From: Candidatus Bandiella numerosa
Lineage (GTDB): Bacteria; Pseudomonadota; Alphaproteobacteria; Rickettsiales; Midichloriaceae
Reading direction: 5' to 3'
Length of the DNA stretch: 8,784 bases
Assembly (NCBI RefSeq): GCF_021811875.1
Contig: NZ_JAJBJD010000032.1
Location: forward strand, 1-8,784
A program made the translations under genes and the position numbers. Position 1 is the stretch's first letter. Each line of letters begins with the position of its first letter. Under the pieces are notes generated by a model. It ran no database searches. It saw nothing but the letters and a program-made list of their open reading frames with translations, and was not told the origin of the DNA. Shown here in pieces: positions 1 to 6,111 of the stretch.

Positions 1-113
1 ATTTCTACTTTCTTAATTAGCCTCTCTGATACTACCTCGCCTTTTTCTTTTTTTCTTACTATTATTTCAAAATCCATTTGATACCTGTATTGTTTTAGGT
101 CAAAGGTTAGCAC
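1..113 (-). CDS. Unidentified partial reading frame running off the left edge
   Basis: An open frame of 37 codons on the minus strand starts at a possible GTG (113-111) or ATG (77-75) and is still open at the window edge. A stop codon lies just upstream of the GTG in the same frame. The visible residues begin VLTFDLKQYRYQMDFEIIV and continue with many lysines and glutamates. The GTG is preceded by GGAAAA, which is at best a poor ribosome-binding site. I recognise no family. It lies directly beyond the point where the IS6-like sequence stops, so it may belong to a second mobile element or be chance open frame in AT-rich DNA. Its reality is doubtful. Confidence 0.2.
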   Translation of the reverse strand, partial: MLTFDLKQYRYQMDFEIIVRKKEKGEVVSERLIKKVE

Positions 114-133
114 TTTTCCTATTTATATGCTAT

Positions 134-397
134 CTAATATTTATGCTTCCTTCTCCAGCTGCCATTGACTGGCTTTTTTCTTTTTCTAAATCTTCCTTCA
201 AGTATTGGCATAAACTTTACCACCCATCTTTGTAAAGTGGCGTGATCTATGTTGAGTCCTCTCAACCCGCCTATCTCTTCTATCTCTCTATAACTTAGAG
301 AATATCTTCCTTTCATATACAGCGATATCATAATGATTTCTGGGCCATATTCATGGTTCTTAAAATACTGCATTAATTTTGGGTCTACTTTCAACAT
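134..397 (-). pseudogene. IS6-family transposase, N-terminal fragment
   Basis: The fragment carries the N-terminal helix-turn-helix part of an IS6 (IS26-like) transposase. The typical order is visible: a run like LSYREIEE, then a stretch ending DHATLQRWV, then a basic RFRKRKKPV block and NGSW. In intact relatives the next residues introduce the first catalytic aspartate (a MDETYIK-like segment). Here the frame instead reads RKHKY and stops at 134, with homology ending near 152. No other frame restores the catalytic domain before the window edge, so this is a truncation and not a simple frameshift. The start is either ATG at 397 or a TTG at 409; the ATG matches the family better (MLKVDPK). Without its DDE residues the protein cannot be an active transposase. 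Confidence 0.8.
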
Positions 398-465
398 TAT
401 TACCAGCAACTTTTTCTTTCAGAATATCAAAGATTCTTATGCGTTTCAACAGATGCGACAGAACC
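150..465 (-). mobile_element. IS6-family insertion sequence remnant (left part only)
   Basis: This is the first 40% or so of an IS6-family element read on the minus strand: an element end beginning GGTTCTGTCGCA at 465, a short leader, then the transposase N-terminus. IS6 elements are usually about 800 bp with one DDE transposase and ends of the GGNNCTGTTGCA type, so the end seen here fits. Recognisable transposase coding stops near 150 and the sequence beyond is unrelated, so the catalytic domain and the other terminal repeat are missing. The element end at 465/466 falls inside an ABC transporter coding sequence, so that gene was the insertion target. No target duplication can be tested because the distal end is lost. 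The remnant cannot move by itself. Confidence 0.75.
454..465 (-). repeat. IS6-type terminal sequence
   Basis: Read on the minus strand from 465 the bases are GGTTCTGTCGCA, very like the terminal inverted repeats of IS6-family elements. It marks the exact junction between insertion sequence and the interrupted ABC transporter gene. The partner repeat is not present in the window, so this identification rests on family resemblance and on its correct position about 57-69 bases upstream of the transposase start. Confidence 0.55.
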
Positions 466-636
466 CGTAATTTGCGATTTTACAGCGAATAAATCTATCA
501 ATACTTTGATTGCATAATTGTATATTAGTGGGAAAATAGCATTAGCAAATGGTGCCTGCAGCATCAGTAAATACCACCATTTATATGGTTTAATGACAGA
601 CCATAGGAAGGATAATACTTTTTGTGGTTTATGCAT
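466..636 (-). pseudogene. ABC transporter permease/ATPase, N-terminal fragment cut by IS6
   Basis: About 57 codons remain of what looks like an MsbA/MDR-type half-transporter with fused membrane and ATPase domains. The visible part has the short cytoplasmic start (MHKPQKVLSFLWSVIKPYKW) and the first membrane helix, roughly residues 18-42, rich in Leu, Phe, Ala and Ile. The coding sequence runs to ...KSQIT and then directly into the IS6 end at 465, after which a chimeric tail stops at 427. The ATP-binding domain and five helices are lost. I prefer ATG 636 because AAGAAAGG precedes it. ATG 714 is in frame too and would overlap the end of fdxA by about 17 bases, which would suggest coupling to fdxA. 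Substrate cannot be guessed. The broad family call is moderately secure, the specific type is not. Confidence 0.6.
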
Positions 637-697
637 AATCGCCTTTCTTGGCATCAAGTTCTGGTAGAGGGAGTATTCATAAAAAGATAGCAATACA

Positions 698-1024
698 CTA
701 TTTAATATTTTCATAAAAATATTTTTCGTACTTATCTTCTTCATCCTCAAAGTTTTTAGCATCTTTTAGAGCTTCCTTTTTCTCAGTAATATTGGGCCAA
801 ATATCAGAGTACTTTTTGTTAATTTCAAGCCATTTAATCAATTTGCTTGATTCTGGTTCTATAGCACCTACAGGACATTCAGGTTCACAAACACCACAAT
901 CTATACATTCTTCCGGATTTATCACTATCATATTTTTTCCTTCGTAGAAACAATCTACTGGGCACACTTCAACACAATCGGTATATTTACATTTTATACA
1001 TTTATCTGTAACTACGTATGTCAT
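698..1024 (-). CDS. fdxA: FdxA-type 7Fe ferredoxin (3Fe-4S/4Fe-4S)
   Basis: A small soluble electron carrier of 108 residues. The cysteine pattern is that of Azotobacter-type seven-iron ferredoxins. C9, C17 and C50 should hold the 3Fe-4S cluster, and C21, C40, C43 and C46 the 4Fe-4S cluster; C12 and C25 are the extra cysteines usual in this family. The CPVDCFYEG and [12 protein letters not shown] segments are hallmark. The C-terminal 45 residues form the usual extension, here strongly charged and acidic ([10 protein letters not shown]). Length fits the family (about 105-112). The ATG at 1024 is the only sensible start, although no good Shine-Dalgarno sequence precedes it. Upstream on the minus strand a TATAAT at 1109-1104 is a possible -10 but its -35 is poor. 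Downstream lies the broken ABC transporter gene. The electron partners are unknown. Confidence 0.93.
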   Translation of the reverse strand: MTYVVTDKCIKCKYTDCVEVCPVDCFYEGKNMIVINPEECIDCGVCEPECPVGAIEPESSKLIKWLEINKKYSDIWPNITEKKEALKDAKNFEDEEDKYEKYFYENIK

Positions 1025-1160
1025 GGTTGCTTATTTCATTAATTTTTCTTGATTTAAAATTTATTAAGTGTATTAAATTGTTATAACAAATTGGTTCAAG
1101 GACATTATATCTATTTTATTGATTAATAAAAGTATTATAACATTGCACTTGGATACTTTT

Positions 1161-1245
1161 GCGGATGTGGCGGAATTGGCAGACGCGCTAGACTTAGGAT
1201 CTAGTGCCGCAAGGCGTGTGGGTTCAAGTCCCTCCATCCGCACCA
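1161..1245 (+). tRNA. tRNA-Leu (anticodon UAG)
   Basis: A complete class II tRNA of 85 bases with the 3' CCA encoded (1243-1245). The acceptor arms GCGGATG (1161-1167) and CATCCGC (1235-1241) pair perfectly. The D-stem is GCG/CGC (1170-1172, 1184-1186). The anticodon stem CTAGA/TCTAG (1188-1192, 1200-1204) encloses loop CTTAGGA with anticodon TAG at 1195-1197, which reads CUN leucine codons, chiefly CUA. The long variable arm (1205-1217) has a GCC/GGC stem with a GCAA loop, as expected for leucine. The T-loop is TTCAAGT (1223-1229). The T-stem GTGGG/CCCTC has one U-U mismatch (1219 with 1233). The ribH start is only 19 bases downstream, with no terminator between. Confidence 0.97.
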
Positions 1246-1264
1246 AATAAAAAGTTTTTATCTA

Positions 1265-1706
1265 ATGACTAAAATTTTAATTTCGATATCAGATTATTAC
1301 AAAGATATTTCTAAACTTTTGTGGGATTCTACTGTTTCGACACTCGAAAAAAATAGTATGAATTACGAACAAATTATTGTTCCAGGAGCTTTTGAGCTGG
1401 CAAGCTCAATAAATATGGGATTAGAGACATTTGAATACAATGGGGTGATAGCACTAGGATGCGTCATAAGAGGTGAAACTTCTCATTATGACTTAATTAC
1501 ACGTGAATGTGCGAGCAATTCAAGATATCTCTATTTATTATTCTATCCCATTAGGATTTGGCGTACTAACGGTTGATAATATTGATCAGGCATTAAGTAG
1601 AGCAAAAAAATATGGCGAAAATGCTGCAAACGCATGCATTCAGATGATCAAGGTTAAAGATCAATTTATGATATATAATGATAAAAGATATTCAAAATTT
1701 AACTGA
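1265..1706 (+). pseudogene. ribH: Lumazine synthase (riboflavin synthase beta chain), frameshifted
   Basis: RibH joins 5-amino-6-ribitylaminouracil with 3,4-dihydroxybutanone phosphate to make lumazine, the next-to-last step of riboflavin synthesis, in a cytoplasmic icosahedral or pentameric shell. The first frame (from ATG 1265) gives residues 1-83 with the family marks VPGAFELA (39-46) and GCVIRGETSHYD (65-76, His74 the likely acid/base). After TRECA at 1513 the match jumps to the +1 frame (AIQDIS from 1515), which carries IPLGFGVLTVDN and runs to a stop at 1704-1706. Read together the product is about 146 residues, one short of the expected alignment, so a two-base loss near 1514 is the simplest reading. 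As it stands, translation ends at 1576 with a spurious 20-residue tail. The start lies 19 bases after tRNA-Leu and lacks a clear Shine-Dalgarno sequence. The 3' end overlaps nusB by 29 bases. A sequencing error cannot be excluded. Confidence 0.85.
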
Positions 1707-2175
1707 TAATTCTGAATATCTATCTCTTTATCCAGCTAGAATCCTAGTGGTACAGACTTTGTATTCTATCGATATTTTAAATAAAAAAAAAGATATAGAG
1801 CAAATTTCGTTAGATTATATTGAGTATCACGTTGAAAAATACTCAAATCAAAACTTAGATGAAAAATTTTATTATGAGTTATTAAGCTCTACTATTGATA
1901 ATACCTCAAGCATTGATGAACTAATTAGGACAAATTTAAATAAAAAATGGAGGTTGGAAAGGTTGCCTAAATTAGTATTGGCCATCTTGAGGGTTGGTAT
2001 TGCTGATATATCGATAATGAATCATCTAGAAGTTGCTACCATAATTAATGATTATCTTCAGATTACAAAATCGCTAAACCATTCAGAGGAATTGGGTTTT
2101 ATTAATAGCATATTGGACAAAATAGCAAAGGATTTAAAAAGAGACGTAGAACTTAGTATTTGTAACATATTGTAA
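1678..2175 (+). CDS. nusB: Transcription antitermination factor NusB
   Basis: NusB binds boxA RNA together with NusE (ribosomal protein S10) and helps RNA polymerase read through rRNA operons. The 165-residue product has the all-helical NusB layout: the N-terminal PARILVVQTLY segment (19-29, matching the usual SAR-x-L-x-VQ-x-LY), the central WRLERLPKLVLAILRVG (91-107), and the C-terminal IINDYLQITK (122-131) followed by GFINSILDKIA (140-150). A C-terminal tail of about 14 residues beyond the core is unremarkable. The start ATG 1678 lies inside the last 29 bases of the restored ribH frame and has no Shine-Dalgarno sequence, so it probably depends on translation arriving from ribH. ribH-nusB is a common alphaproteobacterial pair. 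The next gene is convergent. Confidence 0.93.
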   Translation: MIKDIQNLTDNSEYLSLYPARILVVQTLYSIDILNKKKDIEQISLDYIEYHVEKYSNQNLDEKFYYELLSSTIDNTSSIDELIRTNLNKKWRLERLPKLVLAILRVGIADISIMNHLEVATIINDYLQITKSLNHSEELGFINSILDKIAKDLKRDVELSICNIL

Positions 2176-2224
2176 AATTGTTGCCTAAGTATTAAGATTT
2201 ATCCACTAAGTTATCTGCCATATC

Positions 2225-2249
2225 TGAGCTATAAGCTTGTTATTTTTTT
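2225..2249 (+). terminator. Weak candidate intrinsic terminator after nusB
   Basis: A short hairpin TGAGCT-ATA-AGCTTG (2225-2239, four Watson-Crick pairs plus two G-U pairs) is followed directly by TTATTTTTTT. It lies about 50 bases after the nusB stop and points the right way. The stem is weak and the loop is only three bases, so efficiency may be low. No comparable structure with a U-run was seen for the converging secretion operon. Confidence 0.35.
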
Positions 2250-2301
2250 ATGGAGATTTTTTTTGAAGAGAGTAAATAAATGCAATAAAATGCAATAATT
2301 A

Positions 2302-3975
2302 TTACGGCTCTTTAAACGCTTTATGGAAGCTATCTTTAATTGGAGAATAAAGGTACTCTGCGAAACTCCTAGTTCCTTTAACAATAAACACTGTCACTGG
2401 CATACCTGGAAATAATTTAATATCTGTATTAACCTTTGCAAGTTCTTCAGGTGTAACCTCAATTTTAGCTTTATAATAACCCATTGGAGCTAATTTAGGT
2501 TGCCCAGGACCCATCATACCTTGTGATTCTTTATCAAACTTATCAGCTGAAATATAAATAACATTGCCTTGAATCCTCGGCACTAATCTGGCTTTATATG
2601 CATTCAATTGAATTCTTGCAGTACTACCTATATTAATACTGTCTATTTCATGTGCAGGAATAAATGCCTCAATCACTAAATTATCATCTTGAGGAATAAT
2701 TTCTAAAAGTGGTTTATCGTTTTGGCGTATCGCTGAACCAACAGTATGCACATTTAATCCGGTAACCACTCCAGCATTAGGAGCAGTTATGTTAGTTCTT
2801 TCATGAGAATCTTTTGCTTGTAGATACTGCGCTTCCAATGTAAGCAATTCTGTATGATTTCTTTTGAAATCTTCTGCAATTTTGACATTTTGCTCATCTA
2901 AAAAATTTGCCTTTCTTGCAATTACTTCTGAAATTTTATGTTCTTCAGATAATTTTGCTGCTTTATCTTCTAGAACCTGCCCCTTATATCTTTGCAATTC
3001 AACTTTAGCTATAGATAAATTGTTTAAGTTCTCTAACTGACTCTCATATAATTTTTTCTTTCTTTCATATTCTTTTGCATAAGTTATAATATTTTCACTA
3101 TAAGACTTTATCCTTTCATCAATAGACTCAATCTTTGCTTTAATTTGTTCGATTTGTGTGCCATTAGTCTTTATGCTATTTTCTATAAATAACCGATACG
3201 AATTAAACGCATTTGCCTGAGCTTTTATCAATTCCGTAATTTTTTGATCCGATGTGTCAAGATACTTGCTATCGAACTTAATTTGTAAATTCTTAACATC
3301 CTCACTATCTTCCTTAGTATCACCTGAAACATCTTTATCTTGGTAGTATGATATAAGTTTTATACTCTGCCTCAATCTTTCATCAACTATGATAGCATAA
3401 CGTAATTGCCATAATACTTTTTCCAATTCGGATTTAGTACGAGCTTCATTCAATATAATTAATGATTGTCCTTTTTTTACCTTATCTCCATCCTTAACCA
3501 AAATTTTATCCACCACACCACCTTCCAGATGGTATATTTGCTTTCTGTGATCACTTAAAATGACGTGGCCCTCAGCTATTGATGCACTATCAAGTGGAGC
3601 TAACGCACTCCATATACCAAAAAATCCTAAAGTTATAGCAACTGCAAGAAGTCCAAATTTTATTGGATATTTAATTTGATTTGATATTTCTTTTTCATTT
3701 TTTTCTACATAACTAGACTTTTCTAGTGTTATGCCAAATAAAAAATCTTTGGTCTCTTTTAAAAGTTCTTGAAAAGCCTTAATATCCAGAATTTTGTAAT
3801 TTTTATATTTTTCTACTAAATTTTCTTCAAACTCCTCGCTTACCGAAATCGTTTTTTTCCCCCTAGTGGATAAATCATGCTCCATCTGAGATTTCTTATT
3901 TATATCATTTTCGGAAATAACTTCAATATCCTTTTCCTTTATAACTTTTGTCTCTTCTTTTTTATTTTTTATCAT
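2302..3975 (-). CDS. Type I secretion membrane fusion protein, HlyD/PrtE family
   Basis: This is the periplasmic adaptor linking an inner-membrane ABC exporter to a TolC-like outer-membrane channel. The 557 residues show, in order: a charged cytoplasmic tail (1-103), one membrane helix (about 104-126), the first half of a lipoyl-like domain with the hallmark HLEGGVVDKILVKDGDKV (149-166), a long periplasmic helical hairpin/coiled coil (about 185-390), the second lipoyl half starting ITAPNAGVVTGL (396-407), and a beta-barrel region ending in the family motif LFPGMPVTVF (521-530). Relatives are usually 430-480 residues with a short N-terminus, so the roughly 100-residue cytoplasmic extension is unusual. 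The start ATG 3975 is 19 bases after the stop of the ABC gene and is preceded by AAAGAGAG, so the two are surely one operon. Substrate and outer-membrane channel are not encoded here. Confidence 0.93.
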   Translation of the reverse strand: MIKNKKEETKVIKEKDIEVISENDINKKSQMEHDLSTRGKKTISVSEEFEENLVEKYKNYKILDIKAFQELLKETKDFLFGITLEKSSYVEKNEKEISNQIKYPIKFGLLAVAITLGFFGIWSALAPLDSASIAEGHVILSDHRKQIYHLEGGVVDKILVKDGDKVKKGQSLIILNEARTKSELEKVLWQLRYAIIVDERLRQSIKLISYYQDKDVSGDTKEDSEDVKNLQIKFDSKYLDTSDQKITELIKAQANAFNSYRLFIENSIKTNGTQIEQIKAKIESIDERIKSYSENIITYAKEYERKKKLYESQLENLNNLSIAKVELQRYKGQVLEDKAAKLSEEHKISEVIARKANFLDEQNVKIAEDFKRNHTELLTLEAQYLQAKDSHERTNITAPNAGVVTGLNVHTVGSAIRQNDKPLLEIIPQDDNLVIEAFIPAHEIDSINIGSTARIQLNAYKARLVPRIQGNVIYISADKFDKESQGMMGPGQPKLAPMGYYKAKIEVTPEELAKVNTDIKLFPGMPVTVFIVKGTRSFAEYLYSPIKDSFHKAFKEP

Positions 3976-3994
3976 GGTATTACTCTCTTTAAAT

Positions 3995-5713
3995 TTATGC
4001 CCCTATGCTTGCTTTTCCAACTGATTGAGCTTCTTTTAATTTTGCCATTACATCTTTTTTAGGCCCGAAAGATGCAACCATTCCATCTTTCATAACCAAT
4101 ATTTTATCCACAATACTTAATATTGATGTTTTGTGTGATATTATGATGGTCGTAATTTCTTTTTCCTTTGCAACTGAAATGGCAGTCATCAATGCTTCCT
4201 CACCTTGCGTATCCAAACTAGCATTTGGCTCATCTAATACAATAAATTTTGGGGTACCATAAAAAGTTCTGGCCAATCCTATCCTTTGTTTTTGCCCACC
4301 TGAAAGCATTGAACCATCTAAACCCACATTAGTATCATACCCTTGAGGTAATTGCAAAACCATATCATGAACTCCTGCAAGTTGCGCCGCAATGACTACA
4401 TCTTCGTAATGTGGATCAGAGTGCATTCTAGCAATGTTTTCTTTAACTGTACCAGAAAATAATTCAACATCTTGTGGTAAGTAACCTATATGCGGCCCCA
4501 ATTCTTCTTTTTTCCAATCTTTTAAGCTTGCTCCATCAATTCTTATTGTACCAATACTTGGATTAGCAATCCCTACTAATAATTTCGCAAGAGTTGTTTT
4601 GCCTGAAGCGCTAGGCCCTATTATAGCTAAGACTTCTCCTTTATTTAGTGAGAAATTTATGCCTTTTAAAATATGCTTTGGCACTCCTTGTGGCGCGTGA
4701 TAAACATTTTCAACTTCAATTTCTCCCTCAGGTTCCGGTAAAGACATTCTATCGCTATCACTACTGTATCTGTTAAATGATTTTGCAAGTCTTTCGTATG
4801 ATTTACGACATGTAATAAAGCCCTTCCATGAATTTATAGCAGCTTCAAATGGAGCCAATGCTCTACCAACAAGAGATGAACTAGCAATAATTGTCCCAGA
4901 AGTAATTTGCCCCTGAATCACCAAGTATGCACCAAGCGCAGTTACTGAAATTTGAATAACTAATCTGAAAAATTTGGTAATTTCCATGAATATAGCTTGC
5001 CTTTTTGTAACAAGATTTTGAGTTTGCTGAACCTCTTGGTTCATTTTTTGCCAAGACGATATAATATTATTTTTCATGCCCATAACTTCGATCACTTCAG
5101 CGTTTCTTGTGGATTGATCTACTTGCCTCATGCTTTTGATAAAATTCTCGTTATTCATTTCAATAAGTGGTTTGGTAGATCTATCTGCAATGATACCAAA
5201 TATTATCAACACCACTCCTGAGATCAGCGCTAAAAAGCCTATTGACGTATGCAAAATAAATAATACTATAATAAATATTATTGCCCATGGCATATCCATG
5301 ATAGAAATCAATCCAGGACTAGTTAAAAATGTCTTTACTGTTTGTAAATCCCTTAGTTGCTGACTATTTGCCATTGCCTTAGATTCTAATGCAAGCTTAA
5401 TTGAATTTGAAAATACTACTTCAGATAGCTTATCTTCTAGCCAGCTCCCCATTTTATTCATTGCAAAAGCCCTTGCCGCTTGAATTAATCCAAGTAGCGC
5501 TAAAGCTAAAATGATCACTAACGTTAACATTAAAAGTGTATCAGTATTTTGACTACCCAATACTCTATCTAACACCTGCATTGAAAAAAGTGGCGTTGAA
5601 AGCATAAGTAGGTTGATTAAGCACCCAAATAACAGCACAAATTTTACCATTATCTTGCACGAGAGCAAGGCATCTCTTAATGGGTTGTTAGGAATTTCAT
5701 TACTATTTTTCAT
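3995..5713 (-). CDS. Type I secretion system ATPase/permease, PrtD family
   Basis: This inner-membrane ABC exporter powers one-step secretion of a protein, usually one with a C-terminal signal, from cytoplasm to outside through the fusion protein and a TolC-like channel. The 572 residues begin with a short tail, then a membrane domain (clear helices near 22-45, 58-80, 142-177 and 250-268). The ATPase domain has Walker A GPSASGKT (366-373), the Q-loop glutamine at 414, signature LSGGQ (470-474), Walker B FIVLDE (490-495) with catalytic Glu495, and the H-loop histidine at 527. All nucleotide-binding residues look intact. There is no N-terminal C39 peptidase or peptidase-like domain, which places it with PrtD/AprD and not with HlyB or bacteriocin exporters. 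ATG 5713 is preceded by AGGGAG 12 bases upstream. It is the first gene of a two-gene operon, isolated from xseB by a terminator. Confidence 0.94.
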   Translation of the reverse strand: MKNSNEIPNNPLRDALLSCKIMVKFVLLFGCLINLLMLSTPLFSMQVLDRVLGSQNTDTLLMLTLVIILALALLGLIQAARAFAMNKMGSWLEDKLSEVVFSNSIKLALESKAMANSQQLRDLQTVKTFLTSPGLISIMDMPWAIIFIIVLFILHTSIGFLALISGVVLIIFGIIADRSTKPLIEMNNENFIKSMRQVDQSTRNAEVIEVMGMKNNIISSWQKMNQEVQQTQNLVTKRQAIFMEITKFFRLVIQISVTALGAYLVIQGQITSGTIIASSSLVGRALAPFEAAINSWKGFITCRKSYERLAKSFNRYSSDSDRMSLPEPEGEIEVENVYHAPQGVPKHILKGINFSLNKGEVLAIIGPSASGKTTLAKLLVGIANPSIGTIRIDGASLKDWKKEELGPHIGYLPQDVELFSGTVKENIARMHSDPHYEDVVIAAQLAGVHDMVLQLPQGYDTNVGLDGSMLSGGQKQRIGLARTFYGTPKFIVLDEPNASLDTQGEEALMTAISVAKEKEITTIIISHKTSILSIVDKILVMKDGMVASFGPKKDVMAKLKEAQSVGKASIGA

Positions 5714-5752
5714 TTAATTTTACTGCTCCCTAGTTTTTATACTTTATATAGT

Positions 5753-5783
5753 AACAAAAAAAATATAGACAAGAGTCTATATT
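5753..5783 (-). terminator. Strong intrinsic terminator of xseB
   Basis: A perfect nine-base inverted repeat, AATATAGAC (5762-5770) and GTCTATATT (5775-5783), is separated by four bases. On the minus strand it is followed at once by TTTTTTTT and GTT (5761-5753). It begins 8 bases after the xseB stop. It is AT-rich but has the classic shape. It should stop xseB transcripts before the secretion operon, so the latter needs its own promoter in the roughly 40 bases before 5713. Confidence 0.75.
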
Positions 5784-5790
5784 GTAATAT

Positions 5791-6036
5791 TTAATTTTTA
5801 CCATTGATGTTCACAGTCTCGGTACCAATTTTATCCTTATCTTTAACAATTTTCTCTATCCTCAGCTTAGCATTTTCTAATTTATTTTTGCAATGTTCTT
5901 GTAGTTTAATCCCTTCTGAATATAAATTGATGGCATTTTCTAATTCAACATTTCCACTTTCTAAACTATCAATTATCTCTTCCAACCGTTTCATTGATTG
6001 CTCAAAAGTTAATTTAGATACACTGCTGACGCTCAT
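5791..6036 (-). CDS. xseB: Exodeoxyribonuclease VII small subunit
   Basis: XseB forms with several copies per XseA the exonuclease VII that degrades single-stranded DNA to short oligonucleotides. The 81-residue product is nearly all helical, as is typical: LTFEQSMKRLEEIIDSLESG, then VELENAINLYSEGIKLQEHC, then a basic helix KLENAKLRIEKIV. The spacing between the two helices and the SGNVELE turn are diagnostic. I chose ATG 6036. A TTG at 6051 in the same frame adds five residues, but neither start has a Shine-Dalgarno sequence. The large subunit gene xseA is not in the window, which is usual because the two are often unlinked. A candidate promoter lies at 6071-6099 and a strong terminator follows the gene. 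Confidence 0.92.
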   Translation of the reverse strand: MSVSSVSKLTFEQSMKRLEEIIDSLESGNVELENAINLYSEGIKLQEHCKNKLENAKLRIEKIVKDKDKIGTETVNINGKN

Positions 6037-6039
6037 TAC

Positions 6040-6068
6040 TTGAATATTCAAATATAACTATATATAAT
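6040..6068 (+). promoter_or_regulatory. Candidate sigma70 promoter for the NDUFS4-like gene
   Basis: TTGAAT (6040-6045) and a perfect TATAAT (6063-6068) are separated by exactly 17 bases. The predicted start is near 6075, leaving a leader of about 37 bases before ATG 6112. Its -35 lies within the palindrome TTGAATATTCAA (6040-6051), and the predicted start coincides with a second palindrome, TAACTTAAGTTA (6075-6086). The -35 sits next to the xseB start codon. Confidence 0.45.
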
Positions 6069-6070
6069 AA

Positions 6071-6099
6071 TGTATAACTTAAGTTAAGCTCATTTTCAA
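6071..6099 (-). promoter_or_regulatory. Candidate sigma70 promoter for xseB
   Basis: On the minus strand TTGAAA (6099-6094) is followed after 17 bases by TATACA (6076-6071). The predicted start is near 6064, giving a leader of about 28 bases to ATG 6036. Five of six and four of six consensus bases with ideal spacing are good, but matches of this kind are common in AT-rich DNA. It overlaps the transcript of the opposing promoter. Confidence 0.45.
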
Positions 6100-6111
6100 A
6101 TTTATAATAAA

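Noticed and set aside
1078..1089. Palindrome TTGTTATAACAA upstream of fdxA as an operator (also 6040-6051 and 6075-6086)
   Set aside because: At about 70% A+T a 12-base perfect palindrome is expected around five times in a window of this size by chance, so none is evidence of an operator without conservation.
1503..1576. Programmed +1 frameshifting to make full-length RibH
   Set aside because: The joint (GCG A GCA) has no slippery run or slow stop codon, and a residue is missing from the alignment, which fits a deletion better. RibH is not a known recoded gene.
2281..2300. Tandem TGCAATAAAA/TGCAATAATT repeat after the secretion operon
   Set aside because: Two short imperfect AT-rich units are well within chance and show no hairpin or extension into an array.
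3877..4062. Hydrophobic plus-strand frame opposite the secretion genes, like those at 4997-5363 and 5804-6043
   Set aside because: Each is antisense to a conserved gene; the apparent membrane character comes from Lys/Glu/Asn codons read backwards.
6103..6108. TATAAT immediately before the NDUFS4-like start as its -10
   Set aside because: Transcription would begin inside the coding sequence after the ATG; the pair at 6040-6068 is better placed.
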